Source: Verrucomicrobiaceae bacterium
GTDB lineage: Bacteria > Verrucomicrobiota > Verrucomicrobiia > Verrucomicrobiales > DEV007
DNA: 64,000 nucleotides
Assembly: GCA_004211885.1 (NCBI GenBank)
Contig: SHBV01000002.1
Location: 1-64,000, forward strand
Direction of reading: 5' to 3'
Position 1 is the first letter of the stretch; each line of letters begins with the position of its first letter. Below are positions 18,350 to 27,125 of the stretch, one piece after another. Both the position numbers and the translations under genes were made by a program. Below the pieces are notes generated by a model. The model was not told the origin of the DNA. It searched no databases and saw nothing but the letters and a program-made list of their open reading frames with translations.

Positions 18350-19375
18350 ATGGAAATTTCAAAGAAGAAAATTGCCTACCCTGTAAGCTCTGAGCTGGAG
18401 TCTTATCTGATCAAGCATAGCCGCTATATAGACACTATACCCGAAATATATAACGACCTTCATCGTTTTAGTGAAGCGATCCCATATGAATCTCCTGATG
18501 GATCAGAAACGAATTGGCAGACCCTAATGTATCAGCCCGATGAGATGGCTGAACTCAGACCTAAACTCACTAAAATATATGCCGATCTTAAAATGGGTGG
18601 AGATTCAAACAAGACCAAGCATTTGGATGTTGAGAGAATAGATTTTGGTGTTTTTGGTAATTCACGCCCTTTCAGAATCCGGATCATTAATCGGTACAAT
18701 GATAATTTTGATCACTATTACGTTAAAGTAGCCGACGCGTCTCGTCTCTATGGTCTGGAGCTTGAGCATATTTTATCTCCGACTAGGATAAATTATCTGG
18801 TCAATGGAGGCACATTGATAGAAGAACACATCGCGGGTCTTCCTGGGAATGTATTTCTACGAGATTGGTTACAGCGTGATGGGCTTAATGAAGTGCGGGT
18901 AGCTAAAGAATTTGTGAAGTTCAATGAGCGTTGTTTTGTAAGACTACTCGGGGACATGAGGTCAGTAAATTATGTCGTGGATGTTACTCCCGATTTTGAA
19001 GAAGTTCAGTACAGGGTCAGACCCATCGATTTTGATCAACAATCGTACGAAGGCAGACGCAAAATATATCTGGCACAGTTTTTTGCTGATAATTATCCAA
19101 TCGTTGAAATGGTCATGAATTTATTGAACCAGACAACTATTGAGCAATATCAGAAAGAGGAAAGAACACTCATTTTACGTAGATACAAAAGTGCGGAACT
19201 TCGGATAGGCTCTTTACTCAAAATAATGTCGGAAGAAAAACTATCGTCACCGGAAAAGGTTGAACAACTCCGATACGAGTTAGCCGAGCATTATAAATCT
19301 TCCTTATTTGATAAAGCTTCGACTATGGGACAAATCGTGCATGCCCACATTGAATTTCTTTTGGATATAAATTGA
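18350..19375 (+). CDS. Conserved unknown protein with kinase-fold features
   Basis: A 341-residue cytoplasmic protein with no signal or membrane segment. I do not recognise a named family. Several blocks recall a protein-kinase-like (APH/HipA-type) fold: YYVKVADASRLYGLELEHI (Lys in a beta strand followed by a helix with Glu), LIEEHIAGLPG in the place of a hinge, DMRSVNYVVD resembling a catalytic D-x-x-x-x-N loop, and RPIDFDQQ resembling the metal-binding DFD. No glycine-rich loop was recognised, so this may be a pseudokinase or a different fold. From memory, similar proteins occur in marine Bacteroidetes. Follows the small membrane protein by 20 bases and may be co-transcribed with it. Confidence 0.6.
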   Translation: MEISKKKIAYPVSSELESYLIKHSRYIDTIPEIYNDLHRFSEAIPYESPDGSETNWQTLMYQPDEMAELRPKLTKIYADLKMGGDSNKTKHLDVERIDFGVFGNSRPFRIRIINRYNDNFDHYYVKVADASRLYGLELEHILSPTRINYLVNGGTLIEEHIAGLPGNVFLRDWLQRDGLNEVRVAKEFVKFNERCFVRLLGDMRSVNYVVDVTPDFEEVQYRVRPIDFDQQSYEGRRKIYLAQFFADNYPIVEMVMNLLNQTTIEQYQKEERTLILRRYKSAELRIGSLLKIMSEEKLSSPEKVEQLRYELAEHYKSSLFDKASTMGQIVHAHIEFLLDIN

Positions 19376-19395
19376 ATTCAAGAAGGGATCGTATT

Positions 19396-20457
19396 TTACC
19401 CCTTTTTTGGCGTTGCACGGTGAGGCCATGCAGGACTTCCTGGAGGGTCAGGTGCATGAGGAGTCTTTCCTAGACCATAATCTTTTGACTGCATATCCAA
19501 TCCCTTGAACCAGTTCTTGTCTCTAATGAAACCATAAAAACTAGGGAAAAATGGATCCACATAGTCAACGTCGGCTTTTGCTGGTACCGTTAAACCTGTG
19601 AGATGGTATGTAGCATTCACGACGATACGGCGGAGTCCCTCACTCACAAAATCGCACGATGCACCAGCAGTTGTACAAAATGAATTCCCTTTAGTCTTTC
19701 CGTCAGGTGCAACGTAAGGATGGAGCCATGCGAGTGCCTGCATAGGATTATTTTTTCCTCCAGCAACATTTTCTGATTTTGGATCCAGTGTCTTTGTCAC
19801 TGCGCCACGTAAAAGTATAGTATCTGCCTCGGTCAGGTTCCTTACACCATAAACGTCAGAAGGTGCAAAAACATCAGATACTCCATTGAGAACTGCATGA
19901 TCCTTGTTCTTTTTCTCAATGACGCCACGAGCACCTTCTCTTTTATGTCCACCATGATGGCTGATCCATTGCTCGCCGAGGACCTTTCGCCCGAATGCTC
20001 CAAATCCAATCGCACCGTCTCCCTCTCCAAACTTATTGCCACCGTTAAAAGCATGCGTTGCTGTTCTAAATCCGATGACCGGCTTTCCTGCATTAAGAAA
20101 CTTGGTAATATGTGAAGCTTCTTCGGCGTTAGGTTGACGGAACCTCGTCCCAATTATCATTAGATCAGCACTATCAAGTGCCTTAAGTCCACGAAGACCC
20201 TTCTGATTATTGGGATCGATATAATTATCTGTCCAAGAAAATATTACAGTGCAGTCAAATCCGTGCTTTTGGGAAAGAATCTTGCCAAGCATCGGACCCG
20301 ATTCCTCAGAACGATATTCTTCGTCACCTGTTATAATGACTACATGCTTTCCTTTGCCTGGACCTGATTTACCTTTGAGTATAAGGGTATCAGCGGCTGA
20401 TGAAGCGGATACGATAAATAAAGCTGCAATTGCAGCTGAGAGAGTTTTTCTGATCAT
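19396..20457 (-). CDS. Exported ThuA-like domain protein
   Basis: A 353-residue protein with a signal peptide (MIRKTLSAAIAALFIVSASSAA) and a ThuA-like domain (class I glutamine-amidotransferase-like fold): HVVIITGDEEYRSEES near residue 38, LMIIGTRFRQP, PVIGFRTATHAF and the long GGHK loop. ThuA was named from trehalose utilisation in rhizobia; exported members in planctomycetes and verrucomicrobia are widespread and mostly uncharacterised. Convergent with the kinase-like gene and preceded by a good promoter candidate (20487-20514). Confidence 0.85.
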   Translation of the reverse strand: MIRKTLSAAIAALFIVSASSAADTLILKGKSGPGKGKHVVIITGDEEYRSEESGPMLGKILSQKHGFDCTVIFSWTDNYIDPNNQKGLRGLKALDSADLMIIGTRFRQPNAEEASHITKFLNAGKPVIGFRTATHAFNGGNKFGEGDGAIGFGAFGRKVLGEQWISHHGGHKREGARGVIEKKNKDHAVLNGVSDVFAPSDVYGVRNLTEADTILLRGAVTKTLDPKSENVAGGKNNPMQALAWLHPYVAPDGKTKGNSFCTTAGASCDFVSEGLRRIVVNATYHLTGLTVPAKADVDYVDPFFPSFYGFIRDKNWFKGLDMQSKDYGLGKTPHAPDPPGSPAWPHRATPKKG

Positions 20458-20486
20458 GTTTTTAAAAGCTTTAATGTAATGATTCT

Positions 20487-20514
20487 ATAATATTGCAGTA
20501 TTGGGTCCTGACAA
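20487..20514 (-). promoter_or_regulatory. Candidate sigma-70 promoter of the ThuA-like gene
   Basis: TTGTCA (20514-20509), 16-base spacer, TATTAT (20492-20487) on the minus strand; each hexamer is one base off consensus. Start of transcription would fall near 20480, about 23 bases before the ATG at 20457. Confidence 0.5.
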
Positions 20515-20701
20515 CAAAGATAAAACGACTCAAAAGAACAGAATCCAACGATGCTTTAGTTAAAAAATAGACCAAGTGCTCAAAACCTAAAAATTATACT
20601 TTTACTGTCATTTAGATGGGGCCCCAGGCCATGCATCTTTATTTGTTGTGATATTTGAAGGTTAACTTGATACCAACAATTTTATCGTTTAAACCAAACT
20701 C

Positions 20702-21853
20702 ATGAACTTAAACCTTAAAGATCTTCGACAAATGGTAAGAATAGTACTTTTTCTGTTCCTTGCTGTTCCTTTTGCTACAGCGCAGTTTTACGGTGACCCT
20801 CCCGATGACACACATCCTTGGGCCATCCATGATAATAACAGGCCTCAGCCTCCTAGGGTCGAACCTGGTAAGGCTCCGGGTGGAGCACCTTCTGATGCGG
20901 TTATTCTTTTCGATGGATCTGCAGAGTCATTCAAAAAGAATTGGATTCATGAAAATGCAAAACGCAAAAAAGATTGGAAAGTCCAGGACGGTGCACTCAT
21001 ATCTGTGGGTGGTGCTGGAACGATCAAGTCAAAGGCAGAATTTGCTGATTGCCAATTGCATGTTGAATGGTCCGCGCCAGCAAAAGTTGCTGGTAACAGT
21101 CAGGGACGGGGAAATAGCGGTGTATTTTTGATGGGTCAGACTGAGGTTCAGGTCTTAGATAATTATAATAACCCAACGTACCCGGACGGTTTTGCTGGAT
21201 CCATTTATGGCGTCATGCCCCCAATGGCCAATTCCTTGAATGCCCCAGGCAAGTGGCAGAGTTATGATATTATCTTTCGCCGGCCCATACTCAAGGACGG
21301 TAAGGTTCTCGATGATGGTTCCATGACGGTATTGATTAATGGTGTCGTTGTTCAGGATTCGACTCCTCTCGAAGGAGGAGGAGGTCATAGAGGACGGTCA
21401 CGCCCCAAGGCCTTTCCCCTCAATGGACCACTTAAGTTACAGGATCATGGTAACCCTGTGAGGTTTCGCAATATTTGGTATCGCGAGTTGCGCAAAAGAC
21501 CCATTGAAGGAGGTACGGATGGTAAACTTTCTCCTGATGCTACGAAGAAAAAGAGGGCAGAAATTGCTGCGAAGATTCGCAAGGATGCGGCAACTAAAAA
21601 TGGAAAAGAGAAGCTCTTAAGACTAATGGAATCTCTCTATTATCAGAACAATGCAACGGCGTACGCTGAGGCCGAGGAACTTGGCGAGCAATTTGTTAAT
21701 CAAGTCGTAGAAAAACCAGACGGCCGTAAGGGCGATTTCATGCAGGTCAACAATGCGGTAAAGTATCTTGTGAAGCACAAGATATTACCTGCCGATCATC
21801 CTGGTATTGCGGCCATGAAAGCTGTCATTGAGGAGAACGGCTGGAACAAATGA
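20702..21853 (+). CDS. Secreted DUF1080 protein with helical C-terminal extension
   Basis: A 383-residue protein with a signal peptide ending near ATAQ. The DUF1080 domain occupies about residues 55-265 (AVILFDGSAESFKKNW, FADCQLHVEW, GNSGVFLMGQTEVQVLDNY, FRNIWYRELR). A basic helical extension (residues 270-383) follows. Residues around 300-313 and the last 25 codons match a decayed relic at 26921-27040, so this gene has, or had, a near neighbour paralogue. A GC-rich hairpin follows the stop. Function probably glycan binding or 3-keto-glycoside hydrolysis. Confidence 0.86.
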   Translation: MNLNLKDLRQMVRIVLFLFLAVPFATAQFYGDPPDDTHPWAIHDNNRPQPPRVEPGKAPGGAPSDAVILFDGSAESFKKNWIHENAKRKKDWKVQDGALISVGGAGTIKSKAEFADCQLHVEWSAPAKVAGNSQGRGNSGVFLMGQTEVQVLDNYNNPTYPDGFAGSIYGVMPPMANSLNAPGKWQSYDIIFRRPILKDGKVLDDGSMTVLINGVVVQDSTPLEGGGGHRGRSRPKAFPLNGPLKLQDHGNPVRFRNIWYRELRKRPIEGGTDGKLSPDATKKKRAEIAAKIRKDAATKNGKEKLLRLMESLYYQNNATAYAEAEELGEQFVNQVVEKPDGRKGDFMQVNNAVKYLVKHKILPADHPGIAAMKAVIEENGWNK

Positions 21854-21855
21854 AG

Positions 21856-21870
21856 GGCTTCGGCGAAGCC
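21856..21870 (+). terminator. GGCTTC/GAAGCC hairpin after DUF1080 gene
   Basis: GGCTTC-GGC-GAAGCC, a perfect 6-bp stem three bases after the stop. No T run follows, so it may be an RNA-stabilising or bidirectional end structure before the convergent CotH stop at 21892. Confidence 0.4.
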
Positions 21871-21891
21871 ACTGTTCGTCTGAAACGTTGA

Positions 21892-24800
21892 TTACCGGAT
21901 AATGACTCGCAAACGGGCGAAGGCGTTCTTGCCAGCTGGGATGTGCCAAGTAAGCAAAGCATTACCATCACCATCAGACAAGGACCCAGCGAAAATTAGC
22001 CCATCACTGGTCCAGTTTTTCATGTCCGGTGACCATTCGGCGATAATTTCCGCATCGTCGCTACCCAGAACCCGAGCACAACTTAAGATAGTCATACCAT
22101 CGGCAACGGATATTATTGGAGAAGAAGCTAATGCGTAACCTAGCGGGTCTTCACCGAGAAATGGAATCATATCCGACGTGCCGGGGTTTCCTCCGGCCAC
22201 CGTACTGGCTCGCCAGTTCACTGGGTTACCGTGATCCGGGTTCTGCTCAGGAGCAATGAGTACCAGGCTCGGTCCGTCGCCGTCCGGAGAACTTGGCCAA
22301 GGGTGCTCGTCGTCATAACTGAAATCACGTATTGGGGTGCCGGCACCGAATGAAAGCTTGATCCTTTCGCCACCATTACTGAGATTTGCAGAAGTCGAGG
22401 AGATGTATTCTCCGACGACTGGAAGCCCGGCTCCGTATTGAGCCTCGAAGGTCGCGAGGTCACGCACTACTAGGACCCGTGCTCCGGGAGCAATGTCAGT
22501 TATTAAGGAACCAGAAAAATCAAAATCGATGCCCTTGGTAAATCTTAAATCACTTAAGTTAAGTGTTTCCGGACCAACATTCATAATTTCGATAAATTCC
22601 AAATCTCCTCCAGTTGCCGGGTTATACATAATTTCGCTGATGACCAGCCCTTCGAGGTAGGCTTTGATGTCAGGTAACGTGGCAGTGAACTCCAGAGGTT
22701 CCGACCAGTGGCTCCAACGGCCACTACTGTCTCTGTGGCGCACACGAGCCCGGTATGTGCGGCCCGCAGCAATCATGCTTGAGGGCACAATGACGTCGGC
22801 ACCAAATACTGTCAGTTCACCACTCTCCCAGGAAGCATTCACCTCGTAGGGCTGAACCTTAACCGGATCATGATTCGGCGCGGAGGTATCCGATACCTCA
22901 GCGACACGCCACGCCATAGCTCCAAACGTTGAATTGCCGTTCGGGTCTCGGAACGCACTGGAGTTAAAACGTAAATCGTTGACCGGGAACCCTGCCGACC
23001 CCGCATAAGTGATTTCGGGTTTGTTTGGGATTCGAGTATCGGACGCTTCCGCGACAAGTTTATCATAACCGTGCCCGCCAGGTTGCATGAACTTGCGCAT
23101 GTAATCCATCTGCCCTTCATGATCCGCGGTGATCAGTGTCCTTGTATATCTAACACTTGCCGGGTCTGAACTCCCAGTCTTCCGATTGTAGGATCCCTTA
23201 AAAAAACTGGGAGTCCTCGGATTATAATTCCAAACAAACTGATCGACGTCCGACCAAGTCAATGCCTGTCCCGGAGTGTTGATGATATCAATGAACTCAC
23301 CCATGACGGTGTTGACTGCTTTTTCGTTAAACAGCAGATCAAGGATTTCTCTTTGCTCGTTCTTTGCTTCAAGAAAGTTCTTCGGATAGCGGGAACTTAT
23401 GCAGAGCCGGAACCTGTCCCATGTATAGTATTTGTGCGTCATTTGAAACATGGTATCGAGATCCCACGGCATCAGGACCCACTGATTAGTTTCAGGGTTG
23501 TGGTAATAATAACCCTGCTGACTTTCGCGCTGGTCATAATGGGTAACGGCTTCGGCCACGCCCTTATACCTCCCATAAGTAATGTGATCGACGTTGTCCC
23601 TCCACCACTTCTCAGAGCGGGAAGCGGTCATGTTCCTGCGAATCTCATTCACGTCGTCTGGACCAGTCGGTTCATAAGCACCTTGATTGTGTTGCAGGAG
23701 AGGCGCCTCCAGCTTGTATACGTTACCGTCAGGCAAATTGCGGTCTTCAAGGAAGCGACCATTAGGCACTTCGATGCTGAAGTAGAGGCCCCACAAGTCT
23801 CCGTCGTATTGATCGTTCGGATTTGCCTCAGTGACGTCATCGATGACTCGAAAATGAAAGTAGTTGGTCCTGCTCGAAGGGACCCCGGCCAACTCAAAAA
23901 GCCGGTATGAGAGGCACTCATCAACCCCGGCCATTCCCCGGTTCACGTAAGTCCAAGGGGCAGTGCCTCCATTGGCCTTGATATTTTTCCTGCGGCTCTT
24001 GTATTTCTTTCCGAAATTATCTCGGGCCTGAAAGTGATGCCCGCGCTTGAAGCGGAAACGCCATTTGTTTTTGCCCGTCCGGTAGGTCGAATACTGACCA
24101 CGGATATTAAACTCCATATGGTCATATACTTCATCTTCATAGACCATTGTTCCTAAAAACCGGGTATTGCGGGAACTCTGATTGAACTGGCAACTGGCAA
24201 TATCGGGACCAGTTGCAATGAGATGATAAACAGGAATCTTTTCGAGCAATTCACTGCTAAATGTCACTTTAGGGGTCACTCCGGGTCGATTCGCTGCTGT
24301 CCATGGAGGTACGCCATCGTAGCAGAAGTAAGCGAAGTTCGGTTGCGGGTCATCGTCATACGGTACCTGGACATGTGCCCCTAATCCGTCAACGGCACTA
24401 ATTCGGTAACGAATTAATTGGCGGTGCTTCTGCAATTCGGCTGGGATAACGGTTGTATAACGGGAATCTCCCGCGACCTCATCACTGCCCAAACCATTAT
24501 CAAGCATCACTAAATCAGTCCACTCCGATTCATACTTTGCATCGGTCAGACGGATGTAGCTTCCGGGACTAACAATCTGATACTGGAGTGTTACTGACTT
24601 GACGCTGTCAGAGTCACTGATCTTTGCAGTGATCACCGTGTTCTGACCGGACACGGGAACTTTCGGCGTGTGCTCAACCTGACGAATTTGTGGAGGTGCG
24701 CTGAACGCAAAAACCGCGTTAGGTTTCCCCGGACTCGGATCCCTCAACTCATGCACACCAGAAGGAGGTGTGCGCAGTTCAGCGTCTATTGAAACGTCGC

Positions 24801-26883
24801 TGCTCCCGATTGATGAATTGATGAATTGAATGGCCAGAGTGTTGGTGCCAGGAAGCAAGTAAGAAGCGGTCCCGGTAAGTACAACTTCCTCCCAAGACGC
24901 CTCGTGATTTTTAGCAAACCCAGAAGGAGGCGGGAAGGGAATGTTACCGCTAGAGAGTGAGAACCGCTGCACTTCTTTCCCATTAATGTAAACCACACAT
25001 CCGTCGTCAAAATAAGCACGCAAGACTAAGCTACTTAGGCTAGCGCTGTCAGGTGACAAACTGAACTCGTAACGTAAAAATGCACTGATATAACCTGACT
25101 TCATATCACTGATAACAGTAACATCATCGCCGTCACCGAATCCGATCGGAGTGTGTACGTCGATCCACTGGCCATCATTAGTTTCCTGATAACCATTTTC
25201 AAACCAGTGCCGACCATTAGCATCCAGGCTAGGCAAAGTTCGTCCATTACGGAATCTCCAACCCACGTCGTTCGGAGGAACAAAAGTTTGTTGTGTTCCA
25301 TTGTAGCCCGTCGACGCACTGCGCCACGAACCCGCGAGATCGTTATCCAGTGAAGGGTGTATCAATTCCATCGATGGTCCTTCACCCTGAGCCGCAGTAG
25401 GCCACGGAAAGCTCACGCCGTAATCGACTTCATCGATCTTCTTACCTGCCGCATCCTCAAGCACAATTCTTTCACCTTCATTGGATAACTTGCCCTGCCA
25501 AGGGCCCAGCGAATTGGTTCCATATTCAGCAAGTATCGTGTCCGGATTCTGAGCAATGACCAAATACTCTCCCGGAGGCAGCAAAACGTCAGGAAAGGTG
25601 AACTCTATGGCTTGAGAAAACTTCCAATCCATCAGATTCACAGTCTCATCACTCTGGTTATGAATTTCGATGAATTCTGCAGGTAAGTTGGCAATTTCTG
25701 GATCGTAATGGATCTCGTTGATCACGATAGCATTTGATGTTTTCGTTGCTACAGGCATAACTTCCGAGTCAGTCGGGTCGCTACCTAAGGACACCTCTTT
25801 GCCGTCCCCGTGGCCGTCCCCGTCGCTATCTGATTTATTCGGATCAGTTCCCGGTTGGTTAGTTCCCAGGAAAGCAAGTTCTGGGTTCTCTCTTCCATCA
25901 GTGATTCCGTCCCCGTCACTGTCAGACACGTTCGGGTTAGTCCCAGGATTAAAGGGCCCGGCCCAGGTCCCGGTATTGTGTTCGACCCCGTCCGATAACC
26001 CGTCTCCATCGGTATCGGACATGTTTGGATCAGTGCCGGTGTCCTCTGAGTTCACCCAGATACCGGAATTTGTCTCCACATCATCAGGCAAACCATCTGA
26101 GTCGGAATCAGAACTGTTTGGGTCAGTTCCATGTTCGAACTCCTGCAAGTTAGTGAGGCCATCACTGTCTGGATTACCGTCAGCATCATTGGGATCGTTA
26201 CTGTCCAGTCCATTAGAATCTTCCCAATCATCCTGCATACCATCTCCGTCGTTGTCTCCGTCATTTACTAGAAAAGTGAACGTTCCTGCGCCGTATCGGT
26301 TAACTGGTCCGTTGTCCGGCGTGTCCGGGAACAATCCATTTTCAGCCAATGATCCATACCGGGACGACCCGACAAAGGTGATCTCCTTCACATCAACTGT
26401 TGTTAAGCCTCTTGGTTCTCCCTGAGAACCACCTAGATTGTAATTGGGTTCATTGGAGCCGTAACCATAGGCAACAATTGTGTAAGCCCCATTCGAAAGC
26501 ACAACCGGAGAATCAAGATCCTTGAACCTGCTTCCTTTGACAGCATGGCCATCATTGCCAGGGGCGAACGTTGCTGATACCATTAATTCTTTGCCGGTAT
26601 CATCGTTCGGGTTGTTCGGGGTACCGCCATCGTTACGGGACCAAAGTTGCACGATGACGGGCATACTGATTCCATTAGAACCACTGTCGAATGCTCCAAG
26701 CTTGTTCACGGTGATTTCGCTGTTGACAATAAAGTCCATCCCGAGCGCTCCACCAAATTCCTGATTCCCAACGATTCCGTTCTTAATCTGGTAAGCAGTA
26801 TGCTCAGTAGCCTGAGCCTCAGCCACAGTGATTCCGATTGGGCACAGGGCATAGAGAATTAAAATGGGGACGAACAACTTCAT
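21892..26883 (-). CDS. Giant exported CotH / thrombospondin-repeat / lamin-tail protein (1,663 aa)
   Basis: Signal peptide at 1-24 (ends VAEAQA). Approximate order: beta-rich N-terminal domain 25-205; thrombospondin type 3 calcium repeats 207-375; lamin-tail domain 385-530; jelly-roll domain 550-725; Ig-like 730-860; CotH kinase region 890-1300 with MPWDLDTMFQ carrying the conserved acidic pair near 1140; fibronectin-III-like 1330-1430; lamin-tail 1435-1570; degenerate verrucomicrobial C-tail with WSPDMKNW. CotH domains are atypical kinases; calcium repeats suggest an extracellular, calcium-stiffened stalk. The gene looks GC-richer than its surroundings: sampled lines at 22681 and 23761 give 37/60 and 31/60 G+C. 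It sits between a DUF1080 gene and a relic of that gene. Confidence 0.9.
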   Translation of the reverse strand: MKLFVPILILYALCPIGITVAEAQATEHTAYQIKNGIVGNQEFGGALGMDFIVNSEITVNKLGAFDSGSNGISMPVIVQLWSRNDGGTPNNPNDDTGKELMVSATFAPGNDGHAVKGSRFKDLDSPVVLSNGAYTIVAYGYGSNEPNYNLGGSQGEPRGLTTVDVKEITFVGSSRYGSLAENGLFPDTPDNGPVNRYGAGTFTFLVNDGDNDGDGMQDDWEDSNGLDSNDPNDADGNPDSDGLTNLQEFEHGTDPNSSDSDSDGLPDDVETNSGIWVNSEDTGTDPNMSDTDGDGLSDGVEHNTGTWAGPFNPGTNPNVSDSDGDGITDGRENPELAFLGTNQPGTDPNKSDSDGDGHGDGKEVSLGSDPTDSEVMPVATKTSNAIVINEIHYDPEIANLPAEFIEIHNQSDETVNLMDWKFSQAIEFTFPDVLLPPGEYLVIAQNPDTILAEYGTNSLGPWQGKLSNEGERIVLEDAAGKKIDEVDYGVSFPWPTAAQGEGPSMELIHPSLDNDLAGSWRSASTGYNGTQQTFVPPNDVGWRFRNGRTLPSLDANGRHWFENGYQETNDGQWIDVHTPIGFGDGDDVTVISDMKSGYISAFLRYEFSLSPDSASLSSLVLRAYFDDGCVVYINGKEVQRFSLSSGNIPFPPPSGFAKNHEASWEEVVLTGTASYLLPGTNTLAIQFINSSIGSSDVSIDAELRTPPSGVHELRDPSPGKPNAVFAFSAPPQIRQVEHTPKVPVSGQNTVITAKISDSDSVKSVTLQYQIVSPGSYIRLTDAKYESEWTDLVMLDNGLGSDEVAGDSRYTTVIPAELQKHRQLIRYRISAVDGLGAHVQVPYDDDPQPNFAYFCYDGVPPWTAANRPGVTPKVTFSSELLEKIPVYHLIATGPDIASCQFNQSSRNTRFLGTMVYEDEVYDHMEFNIRGQYSTYRTGKNKWRFRFKRGHHFQARDNFGKKYKSRRKNIKANGGTAPWTYVNRGMAGVDECLSYRLFELAGVPSSRTNYFHFRVIDDVTEANPNDQYDGDLWGLYFSIEVPNGRFLEDRNLPDGNVYKLEAPLLQHNQGAYEPTGPDDVNEIRRNMTASRSEKWWRDNVDHITYGRYKGVAEAVTHYDQRESQQGYYYHNPETNQWVLMPWDLDTMFQMTHKYYTWDRFRLCISSRYPKNFLEAKNEQREILDLLFNEKAVNTVMGEFIDIINTPGQALTWSDVDQFVWNYNPRTPSFFKGSYNRKTGSSDPASVRYTRTLITADHEGQMDYMRKFMQPGGHGYDKLVAEASDTRIPNKPEITYAGSAGFPVNDLRFNSSAFRDPNGNSTFGAMAWRVAEVSDTSAPNHDPVKVQPYEVNASWESGELTVFGADVIVPSSMIAAGRTYRARVRHRDSSGRWSHWSEPLEFTATLPDIKAYLEGLVISEIMYNPATGGDLEFIEIMNVGPETLNLSDLRFTKGIDFDFSGSLITDIAPGARVLVVRDLATFEAQYGAGLPVVGEYISSTSANLSNGGERIKLSFGAGTPIRDFSYDDEHPWPSSPDGDGPSLVLIAPEQNPDHGNPVNWRASTVAGGNPGTSDMIPFLGEDPLGYALASSPIISVADGMTILSCARVLGSDDAEIIAEWSPDMKNWTSDGLIFAGSLSDGDGNALLTWHIPAGKNAFARLRVIIR
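25759..26265 (-). repeat. Thrombospondin type 3 calcium-binding repeat block
   Basis: Within the CotH gene, residues 207-375 hold about six repeats of the form DSDGDG(L/I)xDGxE followed by GT(D/N)PNxSD. The Asp-rich loops are classic calcium ligands. The DNA is a matching degenerate repeat. Confidence 0.85.
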
Positions 26884-26902
26884 TTAACCAAGTATCGTAT
26901 TT

Positions 26903-26930
26903 ATTGTAATGTTTACGCAGTCACTAACAA
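26903..26930 (-). promoter_or_regulatory. Candidate promoter of the CotH gene, inside a DUF1080 relic
   Basis: TTGTTA (26930-26925), 16-base spacer, TACAAT (26908-26903) on the minus strand; start would be near 26897, 14 bases before the ATG. The -35 lies in DNA derived from the decayed DUF1080 copy. Confidence 0.42.
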
Positions 26931-27040
26931 AGGAAAAGATAAGCCCTTAAGATTAATAGGATCACAAAATTTTGCTTGCTGATCTCCCTAGTGTTGGAGC
27001 CATGAAAGCTCTTACTAAGTAGAACGGCTGGAACAAATAA
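26921..27040 (+). pseudogene. Decayed 3'-end relic of a DUF1080 gene
   Basis: The stretch 26963-27040 aligns without gaps to the last 78 bases of the intact gene at 21776-21853; by hand count 61 of 78 bases agree, with most differences in third positions. It still reads GAMKAL and NGWNK then stop, but has an in-frame TAG at 27020. The preceding stretch 26923-26961 matches 21592-21634 (GKEKLLRLM in the intact gene, GKDKPLRLI here), with about 140 bases of the intact sequence missing between the two and a frame shift at the junction. No start codon or remaining domain. A true pseudogene fragment of a paralogue. Confidence 0.85.
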
Positions 27041-27062
27041 ATTACTTATTCATTAGAAATAA

Positions 27063-27097
27063 AAGGGCCCGTCATCTGTTAAAGATGACGGGCCCTT
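27063..27097. terminator. Strong rho-independent terminator
   Basis: AAGGGCCCGTCATC, 7-base loop, GATGACGGGCCCTT: a perfect 14-bp GC-rich stem. On the minus strand it is followed by TTATTTCTAAT, placing it 29 bases after the Gfo/Idh/MocA stop; on the plus strand it follows the DUF1080 relic and a T-rich tail is also present. Works in either direction. Confidence 0.85.
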
Positions 27098-27125
27098 GTT
27101 ATTTAAGAATAAAGATATAGTTATC

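Noticed and set aside
20625..20655. Palindromic GGGGCCCC with an open end reading KDAWPGAPSK on the minus strand
   Set aside because: Resembles a protein C-terminus, but an upstream in-frame stop leaves under 20 codons and no homologous gene was found in the window.
23353..23910. 185-codon open frame on the plus strand inside the second CotH gene
   Set aside because: Antisense to well-recognised CotH domain sequence; product lacks family features.
25718..26425. 235-codon Ser/Pro-rich plus-strand frame
   Set aside because: It is the complement of the Asp/Gly-rich thrombospondin repeats; low complexity explains the length.
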